Below are positions 1-8,425 of a DNA stretch of 64,000 nt, piece by piece; position 1 is the stretch's first letter, and the number at the start of each line of letters is the position of its first letter. The notes under the pieces were generated by a model. That model had not been told where the DNA came from, searched no databases, and saw only the letters and a program-made list of their open reading frames with translations. The stretch is from Geomonas ferrireducens. Its GTDB lineage: Bacteria > Desulfobacterota > Desulfuromonadia > Geobacterales > Geobacteraceae. The stretch covers positions 535,897-599,896 of the forward strand of contig NZ_SSYA01000002.1 in the NCBI RefSeq assembly GCF_004917065.1, written 5' to 3'. The position numbers and the translations under genes were made by a program.

Positions 1-2
1 CA

Positions 3-734
3 GCCGCCGGAACAAGTCTGATTCTGCCTTTTTTCGCCGCTGCATGCGCCGCCTGCGCCTTCTTGCTGCTATTCACGTCCGGCCCTGGCGCAAGGCTGAA
101 CCTGTGGAACTTCAGGACCGGGTTCGCCATGATAAAAGCCGCCGGCTACATCGGTTTCGGCTGCGCCGTGCTCGCCCTGGCGTCCTCCGTCGTGTCGGTC
201 CGGCGGCGGCACTTCAAGGGGATCTTCATCTCCCTGCTGGCCCTCATCGTGGCGTTGTTCGCCTTCGCCATTCCGCTTTACTGGAATTTCCAGGCGCAAA
301 GCTACCCGCGCATCCACGACATCAGCACCGATCTCAGCAACCCGCCTCATTTCGTGGCCATCAGCAGCGCGCGTGGCGCTGGGGTCCGGTATGGGGGAAT
401 CGACGTAGCGACGCAGCAGTTGAAGGCCTATCCCGATCTTAAGACCGTGGTGCTGTCGATGCCTGCGGACGAGGCCTACAAAAGGGCGCTTTTGATCGCG
501 CGGGAGTTGAAGTGGACCGTGGTGGCCGAGCGTCCGGCGGAGTGGATCATCGAGGCAACCGACACGACGCGCTGGTTCGGGTTCAAGGACGATGTCGCGA
601 TAAGGATCGTACCGGCCGGCGACCGTTGCCTGCTCGACGTCCGCTCCGTTTCCAGGGTCGGCATCAGCGATGTCGGGACCAACGCGAAAAGGATCAGGAC
701 CTTTTTGGCGAAGATGGTTCCCGGGCGCACCTGA
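3..734 (+). CDS. DUF1499 family membrane protein, 5' partial
   Basis: The frame is open to the left edge of the window with no stop, so the true start is probably outside it. The first ~80 visible residues are hydrophobic, with about three membrane segments. The soluble C-terminal half (Tyr-Pro-Asp-Leu-Lys, then a stretch ending in Trp-Ile-Ile-Glu-Ala and later Phe-Gly-Phe-Lys-Asp-Asp-Val-Ala-Ile-Arg) has the pattern of DUF1499 proteins, which have no firmly known function. An internal TTG at 63 could be a start but has no clear ribosome site. Family assignment is from the pattern of the C-terminal half; membrane location is inferred. Confidence 0.75.
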   Translation, partial: AAGTSLILPFFAAACAACAFLLLFTSGPGARLNLWNFRTGFAMIKAAGYIGFGCAVLALASSVVSVRRRHFKGIFISLLALIVALFAFAIPLYWNFQAQSYPRIHDISTDLSNPPHFVAISSARGAGVRYGGIDVATQQLKAYPDLKTVVLSMPADEAYKRALLIARELKWTVVAERPAEWIIEATDTTRWFGFKDDVAIRIVPAGDRCLLDVRSVSRVGISDVGTNAKRIRTFLAKMVPGRT

Positions 735-781
735 GGGGACTGGTACTAGAAGAAACGCGCCATCCAGACGAAGGCGGGAGA

Positions 782-1057
782 GTGGAGTTGAAGTTGACTG
801 GAAGAGATTGGTTCATGGTGGCGGCTTGTTTGGGGCTGGTCGCCGTCCTGTCCATTGGGGTCGGTAAAGGTAAGGGAAAAGCCGTCCCGCGGGACGAGCG
901 GCATAAACCGCTTTACCTGGCGGTAAAGGGTGGGCAGGGACAGCCAAAAACCGAGGCTCTCTGCGCCACCTGTCATGGCCAAAGCATGAGGCCGCTGCCA
1001 AGAAACCACCCGCCGAAAGAGCAGTGTCTGATTTGTCACCCTATGCTGGCTAACTGA
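782..1057 (+). CDS. small di-heme c-type cytochrome
   Basis: A 91-residue exported protein starting at GTG 782, chosen because GGGAG lies just upstream and because the following residues form a signal peptide or anchor (WFMVAACLGLVAVLSIGVG). Two heme c attachment motifs follow, CATCH and CLICH, in the C-terminal half. It should sit in the periplasm or on the outer face of the inner membrane and carry electrons. The frame extends upstream but that part overlaps the preceding gene in another frame and is unlikely to be translated. No specific cytochrome family is recognised; the Pro-rich spacing between the two motifs resembles NapB-type small di-heme proteins only loosely. Confidence 0.8.
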   Translation: MELKLTGRDWFMVAACLGLVAVLSIGVGKGKGKAVPRDERHKPLYLAVKGGQGQPKTEALCATCHGQSMRPLPRNHPPKEQCLICHPMLAN

Positions 1058-1075
1058 GTCCTAACCCCACTTTGC

Positions 1076-1744
1076 CTAGTTCTCGGAATCGGCAAGGATC
1101 TCCTCGCCGTATTTCCCCGGGTGGTATCCCCCCTTGTTGGTCGACATCCTGCTCCTCTCTACCCTGATCGGTCTTACCTTGTCGCCTTTGACCTGCATCG
1201 AATATTCGATGTCGGTGTCGGCATCCCCGTAATAGATCCTCGCTCCGGTTTTCTCCAGGTACGGAGTTTTTGACTGCTCGTTGGTGCAAAAGACTTGCGA
1301 GCTGAGCGCGAACAGCCTGTTAAGGCGCTTCCGGATCACCTCCGCATCGTCGTCATAACAGTTACGCTTGGTGATGAAAACGATGGTGTCACCGCGACGC
1401 TTGTGCATGGCGATCAGCTCATCACCGGCTTTCTTCTTCATGCTGAACTTGTCCAGGTCCTGGTTCAGGTCCTTGCGGAATTGCGGGTTCGCAAGATAAT
1501 CGGAGCCGTAGCGGTTCGTCCCGCCGGGACCTTCCCCGTTGTTGGCCCCGTAGTAGTAGGCAGGGGTGGAAAAGAGCACGGTGTCGTCGATGTCGAAACC
1601 GGCGACGATGGGAGTGGACGGGAGGCTCTGTGCGAGACCCTCGAGGGTGATGTACTTAACCGGTAGGGAGCTTGTGCTTGGTCCGGCTGCGAGGCCGGCG
1701 CCTGCCGTCATGGTGAGTATAAGAATGGCAAGGACTGTTTTCAT
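1076..1744 (-). CDS. aphA: class B (AphA-like) acid phosphatase
   Basis: A 222-residue secreted HAD-superfamily phosphatase. A signal peptide covers about residues 1-20. HAD motif I is FDIDDTVLF (catalytic Asp at about 51 and 53), motif II is FITKR (about 123-127), and motif IV is YGDADTDI (about 172-179), the order and spacing of AphA, which hydrolyses phosphomonoesters in the periplasm. Motif II reads Thr-Lys-Arg where the enteric AphA has Thr-Gly-Arg. Length is close to the enteric enzyme (~237). It is convergent with the cytochrome gene, whose stop is 18 bases away. Confidence 0.85.
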   Translation of the reverse strand: MKTVLAILILTMTAGAGLAAGPSTSSLPVKYITLEGLAQSLPSTPIVAGFDIDDTVLFSTPAYYYGANNGEGPGGTNRYGSDYLANPQFRKDLNQDLDKFSMKKKAGDELIAMHKRRGDTIVFITKRNCYDDDAEVIRKRLNRLFALSSQVFCTNEQSKTPYLEKTGARIYYGDADTDIEYSMQVKGDKVRPIRVERSRMSTNKGGYHPGKYGEEILADSEN

Positions 1745-1771
1745 CTCCGGTCTCCGCTTTGCTGCAAGATG

Positions 1772-2149
1772 TTATCGGCCGCACAGCACGGTCTTGATGG
1801 TGTCGTAGATTTCTCTCGCTTCAAACGGTTTCTTTAGAACACCCTTCGCGCCAACCTTTAACACGGCCTGGGTGTCGCTGGCGCAGTCGGATGCGCTGCT
1901 TGTCAGGACATTCGCACCCCGGTCGATGGCGATGATCTCACGCGTGGCGTCGATGCCGTTTTTCTCAGGCATGTAGACGTCCATGATGGTGATGTGCGGT
2001 CGGTGGGTGAGGTATTGTCGCACCGCCTGTCTGCCATCTACCGCCTCCCCAACCACTGTGAAGCCGATTCTCTCGAGCGTCTCCCGCAGTGAATCACGGA
2101 AAAAGGATTCATCGTCAACGATGAGTATCCGCACGTCTTTCAAAGCCAT
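1772..2149 (-). CDS. single-domain response regulator (CheY-like)
   Basis: The ATG at 2149 is preferred over an in-frame start 8 codons upstream because GGAGG (complement of 2158-2162) is 8 bases from it. The 125-residue product is one receiver domain: acidic pair at residues 12-13, phospho-acceptor Asp57 in TIMDVYMP, Ser/Thr switch in LTSS and conserved Lys107 in LKKP. There is no output domain, so it acts through protein contact. No kinase gene is adjacent, so the partner is unknown. It is followed after 27 bases by the acid phosphatase gene on the same strand. Confidence 0.85.
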   Translation of the reverse strand: MALKDVRILIVDDESFFRDSLRETLERIGFTVVGEAVDGRQAVRQYLTHRPHITIMDVYMPEKNGIDATREIIAIDRGANVLTSSASDCASDTQAVLKVGAKGVLKKPFEAREIYDTIKTVLCGR

Positions 2150-2470
2150 GGCATATGCCTCCGTTCTGGACAATTGAAAACCGCAATATTTAGATGTGGT
2201 ATGGCTGGCCGGATGATAACACTTGGGTTAATGTGGAACAACGAAAAAGTTCAAAGAGAGTACTTCTGTGACCAAACTCCCTCCTAATCAAGGAGCGCTT
2301 CTGTCGCTGGACGACCCATTGTGCCGCTATTTTAAGCGCGCCGCATAATGCGAGGTCAGTTCCCGCCAAGACCTAGTGTTCCAAGTGGTACAACTGCGAT
2401 CCTACGAAAAATCTTGTACTTTCTGTTGCTTACAAAGTTGTCTGAGTCCGTATACCGAAGTCTCGCGTTC
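2150..2470. other. gene-free stretch between response regulator and nifV promoter
   Basis: About 320 bases between divergent genes. It must hold the promoter of the response regulator on the minus strand, but no convincing -35/-10 pair was found. A small inverted repeat CTCCT-AATCA-AGGAG lies at about 2281-2295. A short open frame at 2376-2591 overlaps the nifV promoter and leader and has no ribosome site, so it is not called. Confidence 0.5.
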
Positions 2471-2490
2471 GTCTGGCACAGCTCCTGCTG
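2471..2490 (+). promoter_or_regulatory. sigma-54 (-24/-12) promoter of nifV
   Basis: The sequence TGGCACAGCTCCTGCTG has GG at 2475-2476 and GC at 2487-2488, exactly 12 bases apart as required for RpoN. It matches the nifH and nifB promoters of this window (TGGCAC then TGCT). The start of transcription should fall near 2500, which gives a leader of about 84 bases. Confidence 0.8.
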
Positions 2491-2501
2491 AAGGCTTGCT
2501 C

Positions 2502-2583
2502 AGGCTGCGGGTGAAGCAGCTTCCGGGCAACGGCGCCCGTCACGCTTTAACAAGGGGGCGCATGTTCCCCGGAAGGAGGCGAC
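2502..2583 (+). promoter_or_regulatory. structured nifV leader, ANTAR-type hairpins with possible ribosome-site occlusion
   Basis: Starting at the predicted transcript 5' end are two adjacent hairpins: GCTGC/GCAGC (2504-2508 with 2516-2520, loop GGGTGAA) and CGGGC/GCCCG (2524-2528 with 2535-2539) with hexaloop AACGGC. The second hairpin has A at loop position 1 and G at position 4, the signature of ANTAR-protein RNA targets, and repeats the GGC-AANGNN-GCC motif of the nifH and nifB leaders. A competing 8-bp stem pairs CTTCCGGG (2520-2527) with CCCGGAAG (2568-2575), which runs into the Shine-Dalgarno AAGGAGG at 2573-2579. No U-tract follows, so control here may act on translation. Function is inferred. 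Confidence 0.55.
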
Positions 2584-3726
2584 ATGGGTGAGGAAGTGAA
2601 GGTACGTATCGGCGACACTACACTGCGCGACGGCGAGCAGACCGCGGGTGTTGTGTTCAGCGCTCGCGAGAAGATTGCCATCGCCCGGCATCTGGACGCC
2701 ATGGGGGTCCACGAACTGGAATGCGGCATTCCTGCAATGGGGGAAGAAGAGAGGGCGTCGATCAGGGCGCTCGTAGAACTGGGGCTGTCGGCGCGTCTCA
2801 TCACCTGGAACCGTGCTGTGATCCCGGACATCGAGGCGAGCATTGCCTGCGGTGTCGAAGCCGTCGACATCTCCCTTTCCGTCTCGGACATCATGATCGA
2901 GCACAAGATCAACAAATCCAGGGCGTGGGTGAAGGAGCAGTTGAAGCGGGCTCTAGATTTCGCCAAAGGAAAGGGGCTCTACGTCTGCGTGGGAGGAGAG
3001 GATGCAAGCCGCGCCGACGGTGATTTCCTGATCGAGCTTCTCTCCATCGCCCGTGCGCACGGCGCCGACCGATTCCGCTTTTGCGACACCCTCGGCGTCC
3101 TGGAACCGTTCGGGATGTACGAGAAGGTTGCGCGGCTCACGGCGGCGGTGCCGGAGCTGGAGATCGAGGTGCACACCCACAACGATCTGGGGCTTGCCAC
3201 CGCGAACGCCCTGGCCGGAGTTAGGGGGGGGGCGCGCAGCATCAGCACCACGGTGAACGGTCTCGGAGAGCGGGCGGGGAATGCCGCTTTAGAGGAGGTG
3301 GTGATGGCGCTTAAAGTCGCCTGCGGCATAGACGTCGGTATCGACACGAGACGCTTTCGTGGCGTCTCGCGGCTCGTCGGGCGCGCCTCGAACCGTGAGG
3401 TCCCGGCTTGGAAAGCGGTGGTGGGGGAGAAGGTGTTTGCGCACGAATCCGGGCTGCACGCGGACGGGGTTTTGAAGGATCCCCGAAACTACGAGCTCTT
3501 CGCACCAGAGGAGGTGGGGCTCACGCGGTACATCGTCGCCGGGAAACATTCCGGCACGAACGGGATCGTGGAGAGTTACCGCCAGATCGGCGTCCCGATT
3601 TCTAGGGAGGAGGCGCAGGAACTCATGGAACAGGTGCGCAGCACTGCGCAGCGCATCAAGGGCCCCCTGGCCCCCCGGGACCTGTTGAAGCTGCACGAGG
3701 GGCGCGCCGTCTCACTGGCGGCGTGA
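2584..3726 (+). CDS. nifV: homocitrate synthase NifV
   Basis: A 380-residue enzyme condensing acetyl-CoA with 2-oxoglutarate to (R)-homocitrate, the organic ligand of the nitrogenase FeMo-cofactor. The N-terminus carries the DmpG/HMGL-type TIM-barrel signature GDTTLRDGEQTAGV (about 9-22). The metal-binding HTHNDLGLATAN segment and HESGLHADG are present. It starts at ATG 2584 behind GGAAGGAGG. Length is typical of NifV (~380) and shorter than 2-isopropylmalate synthase, as the regulatory C-terminal domain is absent. It stands alone behind its own sigma-54 promoter, upstream of the nifHDK run, which supports NifV rather than the leucine or lysine pathway enzyme. Confidence 0.93.
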   Translation: MGEEVKVRIGDTTLRDGEQTAGVVFSAREKIAIARHLDAMGVHELECGIPAMGEEERASIRALVELGLSARLITWNRAVIPDIEASIACGVEAVDISLSVSDIMIEHKINKSRAWVKEQLKRALDFAKGKGLYVCVGGEDASRADGDFLIELLSIARAHGADRFRFCDTLGVLEPFGMYEKVARLTAAVPELEIEVHTHNDLGLATANALAGVRGGARSISTTVNGLGERAGNAALEEVVMALKVACGIDVGIDTRRFRGVSRLVGRASNREVPAWKAVVGEKVFAHESGLHADGVLKDPRNYELFAPEEVGLTRYIVAGKHSGTNGIVESYRQIGVPISREEAQELMEQVRSTAQRIKGPLAPRDLLKLHEGRAVSLAA

Positions 3727-3744
3727 CTGCTTGCAAGGTCGGAC

Positions 3745-3790
3745 CAAGGCAAATCCCCCCTGTCCCCCCTTCGCAAAGGGGGGAACGCCC
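3745..3790. repeat. dispersed C/G-rich palindromic element, copy A
   Basis: A block of the form CAAATCCCCCC-TGT-CCCCCCTTCGC-AAAGGGGGG-AACG just after nifV. The core CCCCCCTT-CGC-AAAGGGGGG can fold into a tight hairpin. Copy B (reverse orientation, 8296-8373) shares both flanks and copy C (19250-19275) shares the core and the AACG flank. No coding content. Confidence 0.7.
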
Positions 3791-3833
3791 GGTGCTTATG
3801 CCTCGCTTCGTAGGAGCAGCCCCCACTTACAGC

Positions 3834-3893
3834 AGTCCGAGAAGTCCGAGAAGTCCGAGAAGTCCGAGAAGTCCGAGAAGTCCGAGAAGTCGC
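3834..3893. repeat. 9-bp tandem repeat upstream of nifH
   Basis: Six perfect copies of AGTCCGAGA (3834-3887) followed by a partial copy. The gap between nifV and nifH is otherwise gene-free: it holds a dispersed palindrome, this repeat, and then the nifH promoter and leader. Short in-frame open stretches through the repeat are low-complexity artefacts. Confidence 0.9.
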
Positions 3894-4002
3894 CACCGAA
3901 GGGTGCACAATAGTTAGGCAGCTGCCCTGGTATACAACTTCGAAGTCAGCAGAAGAAGCACAAGGCAATCAGTAAAACCATGTAACAACTGATGGTTAGA
4001 GC

Positions 4003-4020
4003 TTGGCACGATAGCTGCTA
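4003..4020 (+). promoter_or_regulatory. sigma-54 (-24/-12) promoter of the nifH operon
   Basis: TTGGCACGATAGCTGCTA has GG at 4005-4006 and GC at 4017-4018, 12 bases apart. It is almost identical to the nifB promoter. Transcription should begin near 4030, leaving a leader of about 244 bases before nifH. No TGT-N10-ACA NifA site was found upstream, in line with Geobacter using other enhancer-binding proteins. Confidence 0.9.
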
Positions 4021-4044
4021 AGAGTAAGACAACAACCGAATAAA

Positions 4045-4087
4045 GGATACGACGTCGTATCCCGTCGAGAGTTTTGGCAAAGGCGCC
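4045..4087 (+). promoter_or_regulatory. ANTAR-type antitermination leader of nifH
   Basis: Hairpin P1 is the perfect 18-base palindrome GGATACGACGTCGTATCC (4045-4062), 6-bp stem with a hexaloop GACGTC. Hairpin P2 is GGC-AAAGGC-GCC (4076-4087) with A1 and G4 in its hexaloop. The 3' half of P2 overlaps the 5' arm of the terminator at 4080-4116, so P2 and the terminator cannot form together. That arrangement matches known ANTAR RNA targets. In G. sulfurreducens the ANTAR protein GnfR controls nif genes by antitermination; action of a GnfR orthologue here is inferred. P2 alone is weak (3 bp) and would need protein stabilisation. Confidence 0.7.
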
Positions 4088-4116
4088 CACGTTAGCAGTA
4101 ACGGAGCGCCTTTTTT
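4080..4116 (+). terminator. intrinsic terminator in the nifH leader (attenuator)
   Basis: AAGGCGC (4080-4086) pairs with GCGCCTT (4106-4112), with an inner stem CGTTA/TAACG closed by the loop GCAG, followed by TTTTTT. It lies between the sigma-54 promoter and nifH, with no gene before it, so it must be an attenuator of the nif operon and not an end-of-gene terminator. Confidence 0.85.
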
Positions 4117-4231
4117 ATTTAGGCCCCCGCAAATCAAACGAGCCCTGCACCGCAACCCGCCCCGAAAGGAGCATGCCAGGTGCCATGTTCGCCGGATAGG
4201 CCGGCGACGGTGACTAAGCGCTCCAGCCTGA

Positions 4232-5143
<912 letters not shown>

Positions 5144-5187
5144 TTCGGGAGGGGGCGGCCGGCGCCGCCCCTTAAAAGGAGCCAGAT

Positions 5188-6630
5188 ATGTCTGAGGAAA
5201 CAAAGAAGAAGTTAGACGGCATCACCATGGAGTCGACGCAGGCGATGATCGACGCCGCCATGGAGATCTATCCCGATAAGGCGAAGAAGAAGAGGGCGCC
5301 GCACTTGGCCCCGAACGCGGGGGAGGGGGCGTGCGTCAAGAGCAACCGCAAGACGGTCCCCGGCATCATGAGCGCCCGTGGCTGCGCCTATGCCGGCGCC
5401 AAGGGGGTCGTCTGGGGCCCGATCCGAGACATGGTGCACGTCTCGCACGGCCCGGTCGGCTGCGGCTGGTACTCCTGGGGAACGCGCAGAAACCTCGTCA
5501 CCGGCGTGAACGGCGTCTCCCAGTTCGCCATGCAGTTCACCTCCGACTTCCAGGAGAAGGACATCGTCTACGGCGGCGACAAGAAGCTCAGGACCCTTCT
5601 CGAGGAAGCCCACGAGCTCTTCCCGCTCGCCAAGGGGATCTCGGTCCTCTCCGAGTGCCCGGTAGGCCTCATCGGTGACGACATCAACTCGGTGGCGAAG
5701 ACTGCCTCGAAGGATCTCGACATCCCGGTCATCCCCTGCAACTGCGAGGGGTTCCGCGGCGTGTCCCAGTCGCTTGGCCACCACATCTCCAACGACACCA
5801 TCCGCGACCACATCATCGGCACCCGCGAGTTCCGCGAGCCGGCGAGCCCGTACGACATCGCCCTGATCGGCGACTACAACATCGGCGGCGACGTCTGGAG
5901 CGTTAAACCTCTGCTTGAGGAAATAGGGCTCAACGTCAAGGCGGTGTGGACTGGTGACGGCGAACTCGAAAAGATCGCGGCGACCCACACGGTGAAGCTG
6001 AACCTGATCCACTGCTACCGCTCCATGAACTACATGTGCCGCGTCATGGAAGAGAAGTACGGCATCCCCTGGGTCGAGTTCAACTTCTTCGGCCCGACCA
6101 AGATCCGCGAGAGCCTGAGAAAGATCGCCGAGTACTTCGACGACTACATCAAGGAGAGGGTGGAGGCGGTGATCGCCAAGTACGATCCGATCATGCAGGC
6201 GGTCATCGACGAGTACCGGCCGCGCCTGGAAGGTAAGACGGTAATGCTCTACGTCGGCGGCCTGCGCCCCCGCCACACCGTGAACGCCTACGCGGACCTC
6301 GGCATGACCGTGGTCGGCTCCGGTTACGAGTTCGCCCACGGCGACGACTACGAGAGGACCTCCCCCGAGATGCCCGAGGCGACCGTCATCTACGACGACG
6401 CCTCCGAACACGAACTCGAGCAGTTCGTAAACGAGCTGCGCCCCGACCTGGTCGGCTCCGGCATCAAGGAGAAGTACCTGTTCCAGAAGATGGGCATCCC
6501 GTTCCGCCAGATGCACTCCTGGGACTACTCAGGCCCGTACCATGCCTACAACGGCTTCCCGATCTTCGCCCGCGACATCGACATGGCGGTGAACAGCCCG
6601 ACCTGGAAGCTCGTCAACGCGCCTTTCTAG
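5188..6630 (+). CDS. nifD: nitrogenase molybdenum-iron protein alpha chain NifD
   Basis: A 480-residue alpha subunit carrying the FeMo-cofactor. P-cluster ligands are seen in [21 protein letters not shown] and SECPVG. The cofactor Cys is in [12 protein letters not shown] and the cofactor His in [12 protein letters not shown]. The QSLGHH segment (the equivalents of Gln191 and His195 near the cofactor) is intact. These mark the molybdenum enzyme and not the vanadium or iron-only alternatives; no anfG/vnfG is present. The start ATG 5188 follows AAAAGGAG. Confidence 0.97.
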   Translation: MSEETKKKLDGITMESTQAMIDAAMEIYPDKAKKKRAPHLAPNAGEGACVKSNRKTVPGIMSARGCAYAGAKGVVWGPIRDMVHVSHGPVGCGWYSWGTRRNLVTGVNGVSQFAMQFTSDFQEKDIVYGGDKKLRTLLEEAHELFPLAKGISVLSECPVGLIGDDINSVAKTASKDLDIPVIPCNCEGFRGVSQSLGHHISNDTIRDHIIGTREFREPASPYDIALIGDYNIGGDVWSVKPLLEEIGLNVKAVWTGDGELEKIAATHTVKLNLIHCYRSMNYMCRVMEEKYGIPWVEFNFFGPTKIRESLRKIAEYFDDYIKERVEAVIAKYDPIMQAVIDEYRPRLEGKTVMLYVGGLRPRHTVNAYADLGMTVVGSGYEFAHGDDYERTSPEMPEATVIYDDASEHELEQFVNELRPDLVGSGIKEKYLFQKMGIPFRQMHSWDYSGPYHAYNGFPIFARDIDMAVNSPTWKLVNAPF

Positions 6631-6704
6631 TGCGTCCCGAACCTCAACCCTGTTTTTACTTCCGCCGTGTGACGGATTAGTCTCCGGCCGAAAGGAGCAA
6701 TACT

Positions 6705-8168
6705 ATGACTGCAGAAGCTGCCGTGAAATATGTCACCGAGATACCCGAAGAGGAAGTGACGCGGGTTTCCGAGTGGATCAATAGCGAGGAGTACAAGGAG
6801 AAGAACTTCGCCCGCCAGGCGCTGGTGATCAACCCGGCCCACGCCTGTCAGCCGCTGGGTGCGGAGCTTGCCGCGCACGGTTTCGAAGGGACGCTCCCCT
6901 TCGTGCACGGCTCCCAGGGGTGCGCCTCCTATTACCGCTCCACTTTCAACCGTCACTTCCGCGAGCCGGCGCCGGCCGTGTCCGATTCCATGACTGAGGA
7001 CGGCGCGGTGTTCGGGGGGCAGAACAACCTGCACGAAGGGCTGGAAAACGCCTACACCATCTATAAGCCGAAGATGATGGCGATCTTCACCTCGTGCATG
7101 CCGGAGGTCATCGGCGACGACCTGACCGCGTTCATCAAGAACGCGAGGAACAAGGGAATCGTGCCGCAGCACTACCCGCTCCCCTACGCAAACACCCCGA
7201 GCTTCAACGGCTCGCACGTTCACGGCTACGATGCCATGCTCCTTTCCATCCTGCAGACCCTCACCGAGGGTAAGAAGATCGAGGGGCGCTGCACCGGCAA
7301 GTTGAACCTCATCGCCGGGTTCGACGCCAACACCGGCAACTACCGCGAGTACAAGAGGATCCTTAAGGAGATCGGCATCCCGTACACGCTTCTTGCCGAC
7401 ATCTCCGAATCCTTCGATTCCCCGCTCGACGGCACCTATCGCGCATACCCGGGCGGCACGCCGCTCGAGGACGCGGCCGACTCCATCAACGGGAAGGTGA
7501 CCCTGACCGTCGCCCCCTACGCGAGCGCCAAGACCTTCAACTGGATCAAGGACAACTTCTCCGGCAAGCACATCTCCATGCCGACCCCGTTCGGCGTCGA
7601 GAAGACAGACCAGTTCCTGATGACCCTCGCCAAGGAATTCGGCAAGCCGATCCCCGAATCCCTGAAGGCGGAGAGGGGGCGCGCCGTCGACGCCATGACT
7701 GACGCGCACCAGTACATCCACGGCAAGAAGTTCGCCCTTTACGGCGACCCCGACTACCTGACCGGGTACGTCACCTTCCTCCTGGAGATGGGTGCGCGTC
7801 CGTACCACATCCTCTGCAGCAAGGGGACTAAGAAGCTCGAAAAAGAGCTGCAGGCGCTCCTCGACGGCTCCCCCTACGGCGCCGGGTGCAAGATCTACAT
7901 CAACAAGGACCTCTGGCACATGAGGAGCCTCCTCATGACCGATCCGGTTGACGCCGTCATCGGCGACACCCACGGCAAGTTCATGGCCCGCGATGCCAAG
8001 GTGCCGCTGTTCCGCTTCGGCTTCCCGATCTTCGATCGCGTGAACCTGCACCGTGCGCCGCTCATAGGCTATCAGGGCGCCATCAACATGCTGACCGCCA
8101 TCTGCAACAAGTTCATCGACATCCGTGATGAGACCTGTGACGACCGTAACTTCGAGATGATGAGGTAA
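6705..8168 (+). CDS. nifK: nitrogenase molybdenum-iron protein beta chain NifK
   Basis: A 487-residue beta subunit that pairs with NifD and shares the P-cluster. Its three Cys ligands are in HACQPLGAE, GSQGCASYY and FTSCMPEVIGDD. The N-terminal extension seen in Azotobacter NifK is short here, which gives a length below the ~520 residues of proteobacterial NifK. It starts at ATG 6705 behind GAAAGGAG, 74 bases after nifD. Confidence 0.97.
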   Translation: MTAEAAVKYVTEIPEEEVTRVSEWINSEEYKEKNFARQALVINPAHACQPLGAELAAHGFEGTLPFVHGSQGCASYYRSTFNRHFREPAPAVSDSMTEDGAVFGGQNNLHEGLENAYTIYKPKMMAIFTSCMPEVIGDDLTAFIKNARNKGIVPQHYPLPYANTPSFNGSHVHGYDAMLLSILQTLTEGKKIEGRCTGKLNLIAGFDANTGNYREYKRILKEIGIPYTLLADISESFDSPLDGTYRAYPGGTPLEDAADSINGKVTLTVAPYASAKTFNWIKDNFSGKHISMPTPFGVEKTDQFLMTLAKEFGKPIPESLKAERGRAVDAMTDAHQYIHGKKFALYGDPDYLTGYVTFLLEMGARPYHILCSKGTKKLEKELQALLDGSPYGAGCKIYINKDLWHMRSLLMTDPVDAVIGDTHGKFMARDAKVPLFRFGFPIFDRVNLHRAPLIGYQGAINMLTAICNKFIDIRDETCDDRNFEMMR

Positions 8169-8295
8169 CCAGGTATCTCTCCCGGCCCTCTCCCTTCAGT
8201 GGCCTGCGACAACGTTTCGGTTCGCGAAGGGAGGGGGCTTCAGGCAATTACGGGGAATGAGGATACAGCCGTCCATGAAGCTCTGAATGGGCCCC

Positions 8296-8373
8296 AACGT
8301 TACCCCCTTTGCGAAGGGGGAGCCTGCCCCCCGTAGCCTTGGCGAAGGGGGGACAGGGGGGATTTGCCTTGGT
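8296..8373. repeat. dispersed C/G-rich palindromic element, copy B (expanded)
   Basis: The reverse-orientation counterpart of copy A at 3745. It contains both flanks of copy A plus an extra internal unit of about 30 bases (a second CCCCC..TTGGCGAAGGGGGG block). It sits in the 257-base gap between nifK and nifEN. The gap also starts with a G-rich stretch and otherwise shows nothing beyond the nifEN ribosome site. Confidence 0.7.
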
Positions 8374-8425
8374 TGCACCACAACCACCCCGCACATCTCA
8401 AACCGCACACATAAAGGAGGCTCCA

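Noticed and set aside
2480-2583. Known metabolite riboswitch (molybdenum-cofactor, SAH or c-di-GMP type) in the nifV leader
   Set aside because: Single words resemble such motifs (for example CAACGGCGC), but the overall core of none of these classes could be matched; the two-hairpin ANTAR reading fits better.
2376-2591. 71-codon open frame upstream of nifV
   Set aside because: It has no ribosome site, covers the sigma-54 promoter and structured leader, and runs into nifV.
3834-3893. CRISPR array
   Set aside because: The 9-bp unit has no spacers and there are no cas genes; the same holds for the 21-bp array at 13419-13855.
8309-8425. 39-codon N-terminal extension of NifEN
   Set aside because: It translates the dispersed G/C-rich element; the ATG at 8426 has AAAGGAGG and begins a NifE-like N-terminus.
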